Of a stretch of DNA of 64,000 bases, positions 21,771 through 33,100 are shown piece after piece. The notes beneath the pieces were generated by a model. That model searched no databases. It saw only the letters and a program-made list of their open reading frames with translations, and had not been told where the DNA came from. Within the stretch, counting starts at the first letter, position 1. Every line of letters begins with the position of its first letter. Source of the DNA: Spinacia oleracea (taxonomy: Eukaryota > Streptophyta > Magnoliopsida > Caryophyllales > Amaranthaceae); NCBI RefSeq assembly GCF_020520425.1, contig NC_079490.1, positions 2,356,001-2,420,000 of the forward strand, given 5' to 3'. The translations under genes and the position numbers were made by a program.

Positions 21771-21992
21771 CTTATTACTCACAAATGTTAATTAACATTT
21801 ATTTATAATATTTATATATAAAATCATTTATGAAGTAATAATATACAAAACAAAATGACATAATATAATTAACAGGTATAAAACTATTACATGAAACTAT
21901 TACCGAAATAATAAAATTTTGTAAAAATATTTATGAATTAGTATTAAAAAACCAATTATTTGTGTCATATCAGCTACTTCTAACGTGATTTT

Positions 21993-23894
21993 AATTTTCC
22001 CCGAAAAAGTGAAAATTTTGAAAATAAAAAAGTCTATATTATACATAGTATAACGCACACCTTATTTAATTTGATAATTTGAAAAAAATTTGTTTTACAT
22101 AAGTTTAATATTTCTCTACGTCGTTATTTTTAATTTCTATCTCATATTTTCTCAATCACATATAACAAAATACAAATAAATTATATATTATTATAAATAT
22201 TTCCTAATTATAAATTATTGTTTACGAGTAATTAATAGTATTTCGTAATCGAATTTAGTAACATAGATCCACCATTTCTTTAGACAGGTAGGTAACCAGT
22301 AGAAGAAGTATATATAACAACGCTAATAAGTAATAAACATCAATTGATTCACGGTTAATTAAGATGAGATGTGTTCAAAATATTTCTTTCTCAGTTTAAT
22401 TGTCATACTTTATCTTTTATTTCAATGTAAGATAATTAAGAACTTTTTATACCGATTTAGTTAAACTTTAATTCCTTATTGGTTAAAACTTAAAAGGCTA
22501 AGTTTGTCATAGTTAAATTACTTTAGACTCTTATCGAAGAGTGCAGAAAAATGCATCACAAATTCACAAAGACATAAAAGTTGACTAAGCTTTTCTTATT
22601 TTAGACCTTTATAGTTTTTTTCAACTTATTATCATTATCCTAATTTGATTTTACCACAACACTTTGAAAGTGACTTGTTTTCAAAACAAATAGAGTTGCT
22701 AAAAATGTTATTTATATAATTTTAAGTAATAATAAACAAAAGAAAAACTCACAAAATCATAAATCATCTGCTCTATTTGCGATAAATTTTGGAAAGAAAA
22801 GAAAAATAAAAACAAAAAACAAATTATAAATAATAAATAAAATTAACAAGTACTTAACAATAATAAATGAAATTAAGATTATTCCATGTTGGGTAGTCGC
22901 TCTACACGGGCAACTGGTATTCTCTTGATTTTGTACGGCCGACAAGCAAATTGAATGGATAAGTTGAATGGTGGTCAAGAAGATTTTCAATGTTTTGCAC
23001 AGGAAGCAATGCATGGTCGATAGGGAGACCATCATGGGAATCATCAGAAGGAGCATCATCAGGAGGAGCAGGATCAGAGATTGAATCCGTAGAAATTTGA
23101 TAATTAGAATCTGATTTCATAACGGCGTGTTTAGGATTTTCAAAGTTTAAAGTGAGAGAAAGGGTTTTCACGAAGGTTTTGAGAACCTACTTCTAACATA
23201 CTTTCTCTTTAATTTTTTCCCGAAAAAATCAAAATGTTAAAAATAAAAAAATCTATATTGTACGTACACCTTGCTTAATTAGATAATTTGAAACAATTGT
23301 GTTTTTACATAAATTTAATGTTTCTCTACGTTGTTATTTTTAATTTCTATCTCATATTTTCTCAATCACACATAACAAAATACAAATAAATTGTATATTA
23401 TTATAAATATTTCATAATTGTAAAGTATTGTTTACGAGTAATTAATAGTATTTCGTAACCAAACTTAGTAACATAGATCCACCACTTCTTTAGACGGGTT
23501 AATTAAAAAGAGATGTGTTCAAATTAAATATTCCTTTCTCAGCTTAATTGTCATACTTTATCTTTTATTTCAATGGTAAGATAATTAAGAACCTTATATA
23601 CCGATCGAGTTAAACTTTAATTGCTTATTGATTAAAAACTTAAAACTTAAAAGCCTAAGTTTGTCATAGTTAAATTACTTTAGACTCTTATGGAAGAGTG
23701 CAGAAAAATGCATCACAGATTCACAATGACATAAAAGTTGACTAAACTTTTCTTATTTTAGACCTTTATAGTTTTTTTCATCAACTTATTATCTTTATCC
23801 TAATTCGATTTTACCACAACACTTTGAGAGTGACTTGTTTTCAAAACAAATAGAGTTGCTAAAAATGTTATTTATATAATTTAAAGTAATAATA
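21993..23894. repeat. Direct repeats of about 700 bp flanking a 470-bp spacer
   Basis: 21993-22738 and 23210-23894 align over their length ('tttctctacgtcgttattttt', 'gaagagtgcagaaaaatgca' and others shared). The spacer 22739-23209 resembles 19955-20130 and encodes on the minus strand an 89-residue acidic reading frame (22902-23171, DPAPPDDAPSDDSHDG) with no family I recognise. It could be a tandem duplication of a larger repeat or a small relict LTR-type element; I saw no TG/CA ends or primer site. Confidence 0.65.
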
Positions 23895-24031
23895 AGATGA
23901 GAATGATAGGATTTGCATAAAATATATGCTTATTTGGTCAAAAGTTACTCAAATAACTACGAGTAATCCCTTTGGAATATCGTGTGCATTTTAAGAATTG
24001 TCGAATTAGAAGGATATATAATGCGTACAAA

Positions 24032-24386
24032 GTAAAGATGGTTGTTGGGTGGGCGGGCAGTGCTTTGGCCCGAGCTCACGTGCCTTAAGTTTGAACGGGC
24101 CTGATCCACGCAAATCTCACTTGTTAACTGACGGATGCGCCAAAATTTTCAAAAATGCGGCCCAGACACATCCAAACTCAAATGTCAGGTGGGTCGGAGC
24201 CACCTTACCCAAGTGTAATTTTATCCACTTTAACGTGCTTTGTTGTGTCGGGTCATGTCATGCCTTCTCGTGCTTTCCCCCAAAAATGCAGCCCGGACTA
24301 GCCCACGTACGACCCATGACTTTGTGCTTATGTCAAGTCGTGTTGCATCGTGCCTTCGAACGAGCCGGTCCGATTCAATACCATCT
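24032..24386 (+). mobile_element. GC-rich hAT-like element (probable)
   Basis: Possible inverted ends 'aagatggttgttgg' and 'ttcaataccatctt'. The GC-rich interior has 'cgggcc', 'gtgtcgggtcatgtcatgc' and similar words, like the remnant in the gene 2 intron (6640-6750). Target duplication not clear. Confidence 0.45.
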
Positions 24387-25095
24387 TTAATTAGTATGGA
24401 GTACATTTAATTCAAAAGTTTCGCTTTAGGGATTACAACCGAAAGCTTCACATACATATGACACACATTCCCCAAAAGGTTAATACCCTTGAATAGTTGG
24501 ATTAATCTATTAAGCTGCCGGTTTTCTTTGATTTTAATTTTGACCCGATTGAAAAAGCCAGTGTGAATGGGTTAGAGAGAAGTGGGTTAGATACTTAGAT
24601 ATCAGGCTTGGATTGTGACAATTATTGGGCCAGATAATCCGGGTCAACGGACTCAACCCCAACTTGATAGGCTCATATTGTTGACCAACTTCAGTTACGG
24701 GTCAGCCTTAACCAAACTAGTCTTGCGGATCTACTATATTATGGACTAATCAAAAAGCTAAATAATTTTTTATTTTTTTAAGTTTTAAATTTCAAAACTT
24801 AATTTAATGAACTAAGATAGTCTAGGTGTTCAAAAGTTGACTCGACAAAACTGACATGTAACTGATTACTCCTAATCTTAGTTTTTTCAAGTAGTCACAA
24901 CAAAATTCTACAGAAAATAGAAATGTATGACGTATCATACTATCATGTGTGAGTGGTATTGATTAATTTTCACAATAAACTAATTTGAAACGATTTAGGT
25001 CGAATCTGACTCGATCTGAATCAACATGCTAAAACTTGTCAAGAACCAAAAACGACACATAGGTACTTACCCAAATTGAGTCCAACATATACTGA
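24387..25095. other. Intergenic, nothing recognised
   Basis: AT-rich DNA with short 'gacccg' words but no gene, clear repeat or TIR pair that I could define. Confidence 0.4.
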
Positions 25096-25546
25096 CTAGT
25101 ATTCTATGCACGCAATGCGTGTAGATATTTTTAAAAATCCGAGTTGATATATATGCAAGCATATTCTAACGTTTTATAAATTTTTTAACAATTTTTATAA
25201 ATGTATTATCGATATCTTATGTGGACACTTAAGTTCTAAATTAGGGTATGATTAAAGGTAAGACTAAGTTTAATTTGGTACTAAAAAAATGTAAGATTGA
25301 AGGGATGGATTCCAATTTTTTTTACTGCCTTAATAATTGATATGTTTGGTATAGGAATTAAATTAAATTGTTGTTGACTTTAGGTTGTCACGTGCATTGA
25401 AATTTAATTTTTTACAGTATGACATTAATTATAAGTTTTTAGAATTATTATCATTAAATTAAATTAAAACTTATTAAGGGCGTTATAGTCTATTTCATAG
25501 GGGGGCCAAAATGCCATTTATCATAAATTCCCTTATAAAATAGAGA
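25096..25546 (-). mobile_element. Small Helitron-like element, minus
   Basis: On the minus strand it starts A|TCTCTATTTTATAAGGG and ends with a small hairpin (cacgcattgcgtg) 13 bases before ...CTAG|T. That is the Helitron pattern: TC start, hairpin, CTAG end, insertion between A and T, no target duplication. Non-autonomous, 451 bp. Confidence 0.75.
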
Positions 25547-25550
25547 TATA

Positions 25551-26011
25551 TATCATATATGCACGCGATGCATACAAAATTAATAAAAACTTAAAATTGT
25601 ATTTTTACTTAATATTGATGTATGGGCGTAAGCAAAGATCTTGTACATACTACGTGCAACTATACTCTTATAGTCTTTTCTACATAATCATATGTTACCA
25701 TTCTTATGGAAAATAAATACCATAATAGTTTTTCTAATTTTATAGAAAGTCAAAGATCTCCAAATATAGACCATTAAATTTTATACGTAAGGGGATTTGC
25801 CCAGAATGTAGTCACCAAAAAACTTTCCTGATTTGTTATTGATTTTCAGTTTTTAAAATCAATAAATAATCAGATTTTTAAATCAATAAATAATTAGCTT
25901 TTTAATTGAATTTAATTGTGGAATTTTAGAGGGTAATTTAGTCTTATCCTAGGGGACACCAAAAGTGGTGTTACCGAAATACCCCTCCCCTCTTCACTTA
26001 TATAATAGAGA
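25551..26011 (-). mobile_element. Second Helitron-like element, minus, 3' end degraded
   Basis: Minus-strand start A|TCTCTATTATATAAGTG at 26011, and a hairpin-like 'gcatcgcgtgc' near 25560. The CTAG end is not intact. It abuts the previous element head to tail. Confidence 0.5.
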
Positions 26012-26390
26012 TACGTAAGTTCTAATTTTATACACATGTGTAGTATGGACGCGCTAAAAATCAACATCCGACCCATTAAATTTTCACATTAAGCGAATTA
26101 GAAACAAAGTCGAATTTGACTCGATCCAAATCACCAGGAACAACATACCAAAATTAGTCAAGAATAAAAAATGACACGTACAAACTTAATTACCCAAATT
26201 GAGTCCAACATATACTCATACATAAATTCTAATTTTATACATAGGTGTGTCCCTTACCCAAATTTAGTCCAACATATACCGATACATAAGTTCTAATTTT
26301 ATACATGGGTGCATAATAAACGCGTTAAAAATCAACATCAAAACCATTAATTAATACTTTGTATTAGAAATGTTGAATTATCTATACTAA

Positions 26391-26989
26391 TATATTAAAA
26401 GGCGTTTGTGAAAACGTATATGTGTCACGTGGACTCCCTCCGTATTACGCCATGTCACCATTAATAAGCATCATGTAGCAAGGATCGAACATCAAACTCA
26501 TGGATTAAAAGTTTCACTTCCTACCATCTCAACTACCCCCTCCGTCTCTTTTTGATTTTTTACGTTTGATGTTATTCACGCGATTTAACGACTATTTAAT
26601 GTGCATTGAGATTACTCTACTTTTTTTATTTAAACAAGAAAAATTACGTTTATTTATAATGTTTTCACTTTTATCAAAAATCTGACATTGGGAAAATGAG
26701 AAATATTTAATGTCTAATAGATTTAATTGGTTAAAATAATATTTGGGCACAAATTCTGATAGAATATTAATACATTATGTGATAATATAAAAAGAAATGT
26801 AAAGAACAAAATGAGACACCCGAAATGAAATACGTAAAAAAACAAAAAGAGACAGAGGGAGTAGCTACAATGTTTGTCATATTTTCACATATAAATGTAA
26901 AATACAATCTTTTAAAATTGGGCACATTTTTCGAAAACGTAAACCAGACTAAAAGTAAAACCCGGAGCAACGCTCGGGCCACACACTAG
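26391..26989 (+). mobile_element. Helitron-like element carrying a Stowaway MITE
   Basis: Starts A|TCTATACTAATATATTAAA at 26391. It ends with the hairpin 'cccggagcaacgctcggg' followed by 'ccacacactag' and a host T at 26990. A complete MITE is nested at 26536-26861. Lies just upstream of the transporter gene. Confidence 0.82.
26536..26861 (+). mobile_element. Stowaway-type MITE inside a Helitron
   Basis: Ends 'ccccctccgtctctttttg' and 'aaaaagagacagagggag', TA at 26534-26535 and 26862-26863. Confidence 0.88.
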
Positions 26990-27217
26990 TTATAGCTTAA
27001 AACAAGGAAACTAGTTTCGTAGAATTTTCGCAAGGTAGAGAAGTTAAGAAGTCTATAAGTCAACGGGATATACGTCAACACAATAATCCTCCAACTTGTA
27101 TTAGTATTAATTAAATGTTTCACACACAACTCATTTTCTTCATCTTTGCCCCCATATATAGCATATAAGCATATTATCACATTTCCAACCCCCATCTTCA
27201 TTCACATTATTTCAAAC

Positions 27218-27227
27218 TATATAATAT
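27218..27227 (+). promoter_or_regulatory. TATA-like box for transporter first exon a
   Basis: 'ctatataata' about 130 bases before the ATG at 27350. Confidence 0.5.
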
Positions 27228-27349
27228 ATAGTTTCTTACTTTGTTAATATCACAAGCTAAAGGAGATTCATTAGCTTGAGATTAAGTTTGTTAATCTTCT
27301 TTAATTTACGGTTAATTAAGCTCGGTTTCGGCCTTTCGAAACCATTAAT

Positions 27350-27961
27350 ATGGGTACTCAAGCTCCTTCTCAACCTAATAATAACTCAGTAAGTTTTCTT
27401 CTTCTTCATCAAGTTTTCTTTATTGTTTTGGTTTTTTGGACTTCATTTTATTATTAGAAATATTTTTTTATTATGTATGAACTTCTTGTTCATACCATTA
27501 TTTGTTTTTTTGTTTTTTGTTTTTTTTTTTTTTTTGCAAATGAGTACAATAAGCTAATTAAAGGGTGATACAAATTACAAACGGGGAAATGATGTTTCGA
27601 ACCAGTGATATGTCATACTGTACACATGTCATCAGTTTTAACCACTACGTTAGAACCTCATTAGTTCATTTCATTATTAGTGATAGTCATTAATTGCAAA
27701 TGGTTCTTTCATTCTTCTTTATAGACTTTGATGGAGAACTAATTAGTACCCTTGTTCATAAGTGTTTATCTAGTGGTCACGTTATGACTTGTAAATTTAA
27801 GTTACACTATCAACGTGACATACAAATCAAATATGGTCGAAAGTAGTGCATATGTATAGGTGTGATTAGTTTTTTTTTTTATTACTTAGGTTGAAAATTC
27901 TAGTCAACCGGACCATATTTTATTTAATTTCGAAATTTCGTTTGATTTATGTCGATGTAAT

Positions 27962-28026
<65 letters not shown>

Positions 28027-29954
28027 AGTATTAGATATTTAGTTTAGAAATAATTTATACGGGATATACAAATAAGTATATATTCAAAAGAGAAATACGA
28101 TATTTATTCAACCGAGGTTTTTTAAATAAAAGAAAATTCAAACTATATTAAAAGAAAATGATACATGACAAAGTAACAAACGTACTATATGTTGAGGTGT
28201 TCCTTTCAAGTAACAGTTTTAAATTAAATTGTTTTAATTTATATAATTAAGATACTAGTTTACTACTATAGTACTATGCACGACCTTTGGTCATGTTGAT
28301 ACAACTAAAATATTAACTCATTTAATTACGTAGTATTTCAATCTCCCAAGAAAATAATAATCTACTCTTCATATCCCTAAAATTATGCTGAAAATTGACT
28401 TAAAATACGAGGATATCAACTTACCACCATGTGAAGTATTTGGTATTATGAGATGGCAATTGGCAATCAAGGTTTGTCATGTGTATTATGAGAAAAATCG
28501 TGTTACAGATTGACTTGTCAATAAAAGAGTTTTACAACATATTCGTATTAGTTTTATCGACTTTAGTCGGTTAGACTTGTTTGGTATATACAAAGTATAA
28601 TAAAGGAGGACGTTAGAGGCGTGGCCAAACCGCGAGTTTCCATGACTATTATATTCCTCCTTAATTAAGGCTGCGTTCTATTCACCTGATTTTCACTTAT
28701 TTTTTCTGAACTTATCTTATCTGAACTTATCTGAACTTATGAAAACTTATTATAGTTATAAATTATACTTGGACAACCCTTATTTTTCCTGAACTTATCT
28801 TATCTGAACTTATCTGAACTTAATTGAACTTATCTGAACTGAAATAAGTGGAAATAAGGTGAACAGAACAGGGCCTAAGCTACTTTTCTACCTTTGTTTT
28901 TTTTTTTTTTTTATTCTTTAGCTTTTTCTTTCTTTCGAAGCTTGGTTTCCACATCTAAATTCAAAAAAAAAAAGGCAATTGGCAATAAGTTTTTTTTATG
29001 TTGCGAATAAGCTACAAAGATAATGCACATTATAAACGGGGGTAAGAGATTTGAACCCGAGACCTATTTTATATAGACCCGTAATCTTAACTATTAGGCG
29101 AAAAGTACCTTGTTGGTTCAATTGGCAACAAGTTAGTTTGTCTAATACTTTTATAATTGCAAGGTTCAATTATCTAAGCATAGTTTTAAAATGCTTAGTG
29201 TGAGTTTTTTTTTTAATATATATTCATAAATATAAAGTTTTTAATATTGATGTTTTGTCTAGTATTGTACTTTTGTACGTGGTGCCATGGTACGTGGTAC
29301 ACATAACCTTTATAACTAGTTTGGACATATATGTGTGATCATAACTCCATATAAGGCCATAAAGGTGAGAGGAAAATCTTTACTTTGTAGGTAGTGAAGC
29401 GAAAATATAATACAATATAATACTCGTATCGCCATTAGAGTTTAACTATTTCGAAATTAATTTAGTTTTTCTATTATTTTCTCAGTCTCATTTTACATGC
29501 CGCATTTTAACAGTAAACTCTTCCAAAACTGATTAAATGGAATAAATAAAACGACAGAGGGAGTATGATGTTTTCAGTGAATATGATTTTAAACCCTAAA
29601 CCAATAAAATATAAATATCTTTAAACCTACATTTTCCTAACTATAGTGAGGGTGTAACAATTTTTAAGTGGATAAAAGACCTTCAATTTAAATTAAAAAT
29701 ACACTAATACTTATCCATTGTGCCTACAAAATCTTTTATTAAAAATAAAGTAAAAAATGGAAGACACCTCACAAATTCAAACACCTAATTTCACTCTCCT
29801 ATCCTTACCAAAATTCATGAATCAAAATTCAGCAGGATCGGGTTCGCCATCGCTAGAGGAGTGGGGGCCCAGATTGTATCTCGGCTCCTCTCCAACTTCT
29901 TGTAGTTTACTTGATCTTTGTAGCTTGTTAAGCTTGTAAAAATAATAATAATAA

Positions 29955-29985
<31 letters not shown>

Positions 29986-30106
29986 AATAATAAACACCAT
30001 CGCTAGAGGAGTGAGGGCCCAGATTGTATCTCGGCTCCCCTCCAACTTCTTGTAGTTCACTTGATCTTTGTAGCTTGTTAAGCTTGTAACATTTTGGTGT
30101 TTTCTC

Positions 30107-30150
<44 letters not shown>

Positions 30151-33100
30151 GAAAATAATTAGCGAATAATATAGTTTGACTTATTCCCCGACATTTAATG
30201 TGTTTAGCCCGCTAACCCAGGTCGGGTTAATCCGATAGGAATTTCACCTTTATTCATTTGACCTTGTAAAACCGAAAAATAGTGTATCTCCGTAATTAAA
30301 GGTAAGACTACGTATAAAGGGTAAAAAATCATAAGGAATCACAAGATTCAGTGATCCACAACAACTCATTGACAGAAGGGATAAAATTTCAAGATTCCAC
30401 CTCATTATATAAATAATATTCTATTATTATTATAATTATTTTCTTAAGAAAAAAACAGAAGGAGATTCCCACAAATTAATCTCCTTCTGCTAATTATTCA
30501 ACAATGGCGAATATGGGCACTCAACCTTCTTCCAATTATACTGTATGTTCTCTTCAATTACTTTCTTTTTCTCAATTTTAAATATGATATTTTTTTATGA
30601 TTTCATAAAATATATTTTATGAGATATTAATTTCGAAATGTATGTTGTTTTTAGACGTTTTGAGTGTTTATATGCATGAAATCGATCATACTTTAATTTA
30701 ATAGAGTATCATAAACGAATGGAGTAATTTTAAAATATGAATATTATCTAGAGGTTTTGAATGTTTAGATTACTTTGATGGAGAATGTTATGTTATGTTC
30801 CATTCGTTTGTACGTTTCATGGTTTAAAATATGTATGAAATCGTAGTTTAATTCGATAGAAGTATTCAGAAACGAATAAAATAATTATAAAATTAGTAAG
30901 TATGTGAATTTTTTTGTTTGAATTACGAATCCGAAGCATGTGGGGTGTTGTTTGATTCGTGTGAGTGTTGTTTGATTCATGTTGATGAGTTAAAATAGGA
31001 ATAACGAAAAAAATGGGAAGGAGTATTATAAAATTGCTAATTTTAAATTGTTGTTTTATGCATGAAGTTAAGAAAATTGTTATTTTAATTTAGCACGATC
31101 TTTGATAATCTTGATAAGGTTAATCTTCTTTCTCTTGTAATTTGATCAATATTTATGAATTTCTAACCCTTAAATTAAGATCATGAATTTCGGATCATAG
31201 CTTCCAACCATGTGACATTTTTTGTCTACTAGTGAAATTCAAATTAACCAACCATTATATAATTCAAATTACATAATCACCCTTAAAATTAGATATAATT
31301 ATTCTTTTAAGGAAACTATGCAATTACATAATCACCCTTAAATTAGATAAAAAAAGTTGTTCATTTTTGGAAACTAAGTAATCAATTTTTATGCTAATGT
31401 ATTAAAAGATTTTAAGCCATGAACCTAGTCAAACATTTTGTTCAAGTACATTGCTTATTATTCCGTATATTTTATACCCGTTTTAGGTAATGTGATTATG
31501 TGAATGGAACTCTATCTTTTTCTCCTCACTATGTGAAACTAGACAGGCTATAATTATAAGGACCTTACATGTGGACAAAATTCTATATATACACCATACA
31601 TTACTTATTATAATTTTATAGCCATTTTAGGTAACATGATTATGTGAAAGGAACTCTACTCTTTTCTCCTCCTCACACACTTTTGGTTGTTTAAAATATA
31701 CAGAGTACTACGTACTTATAAGGACCTTGCATGTGGACAAAGTTCTTTACATACATCATTCATGGTCATTTTATTCAACCGTAGTTATTTTTATTGATTT
31801 TTTTTTTTGTTTTTGGAATATTGATCAATAACACAATGACCAACATAGATAGACTTTTTATTTGAAACTTATAATGAGAAAAGTCTAAAGTGAATGACGA
31901 GGATATATTTCCTTTTACACATAAAATATTATTAAATAGATCGAGAAAAATCAAATGAAATACTCTGTAATCGACTAATTAATGTTATGTGTGTACTACT
32001 AGTTCATGGTAGGAATGTAAGGTTAAGGTTTGAGGGTGTGAAGTTGACTCGTTGACTTTTAGTAATCCTATAAAAGTCATCTAATGAAAACATCACAAAA
32101 ACAAGACTTCCAAAAGTTCATCATTTGGAAGTTTCCAACCTTTTTTTTTTTTGTTGTGTGTGAATTGCTTTAATTTCTGCACCAAATCTATCTCCAACCT
32201 TTTTGGTTCATTTTTGCACAAAATAATGGCTTCTTCTGATCCCAACACTTTATACGGGCGTCTCAGTGTAAATATCTTCTTTTCCCATCTTTACATTACT
32301 GAAAAATTTGTGAATTTCTTTATCCCATTTGATATGATTTTTCTAATTTTTGGTCTGGTCTGTGTGTTTTCTAGTTAGTATTTTTTATTTTTTCTAATAT
32401 GATCTGATTTAATCCACAAGACTAAGATGAAGAGAACCAAGTCATTAGGAACATTGTTTGATTGTCGTATTTTTCATTTCACATTGGTATTCCATCTTCG
32501 TCAGCAAGAGAAAATAGATATTGTCGTGTTTTTTCTTCAAAAATAGGTCTTCTTCCATGTGTTGAAGTGAATTTTGTCAACTTAAGATGATCACGTTTTT
32601 CTCCAAAGGTGGTAAATCGAATTACGCAGAACAAAAACATAACCAAAATCAATTTCTAATTAATTGTATTATGTTATCCTTCAATATGATTTATATCGAT
32701 TAAGAGGGTAAAATGGGAAATCCAAATCCTTAATTATGTCCATTCAAATTGTCTAAATAGGTGGCCTGGCTACTCCATGTGAGAAGGATTAGTTGACTTT
32801 GACTCACCAATGTGTAAGCTGTATTCATGCTGTCAATTTCTAATTTCCGTTTATTAACAAAATTAAAATTTTCCATTTTTAAATGCTACTATAATTATTT
32901 ATTTTTTAAATATTAAATATTAAATATTAAATATTAAATATTAAATATTAAATATTAAATATTAAATATTAAATATTAAATATTAATTGGCCTCGTGAAG
33001 CCACCGTTACCATAAAGATCATATTATAACTTATAAGATCAATTCACGGGAATAAGTAACTTGTTCTTATGACAATATATTTCTTTGTTTGTGATTTTGA

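Noticed and set aside
21993-23894. Short LTR-type element
   Set aside because: Direct repeats are present, but I saw no TG/CA ends, primer site, polypurine tract or target duplication, so I left it as an unclassified repeat.
24049-24390. 113-residue plus-strand frame
   Set aside because: Lies in a GC-rich hAT-like element; no homology or splice support.
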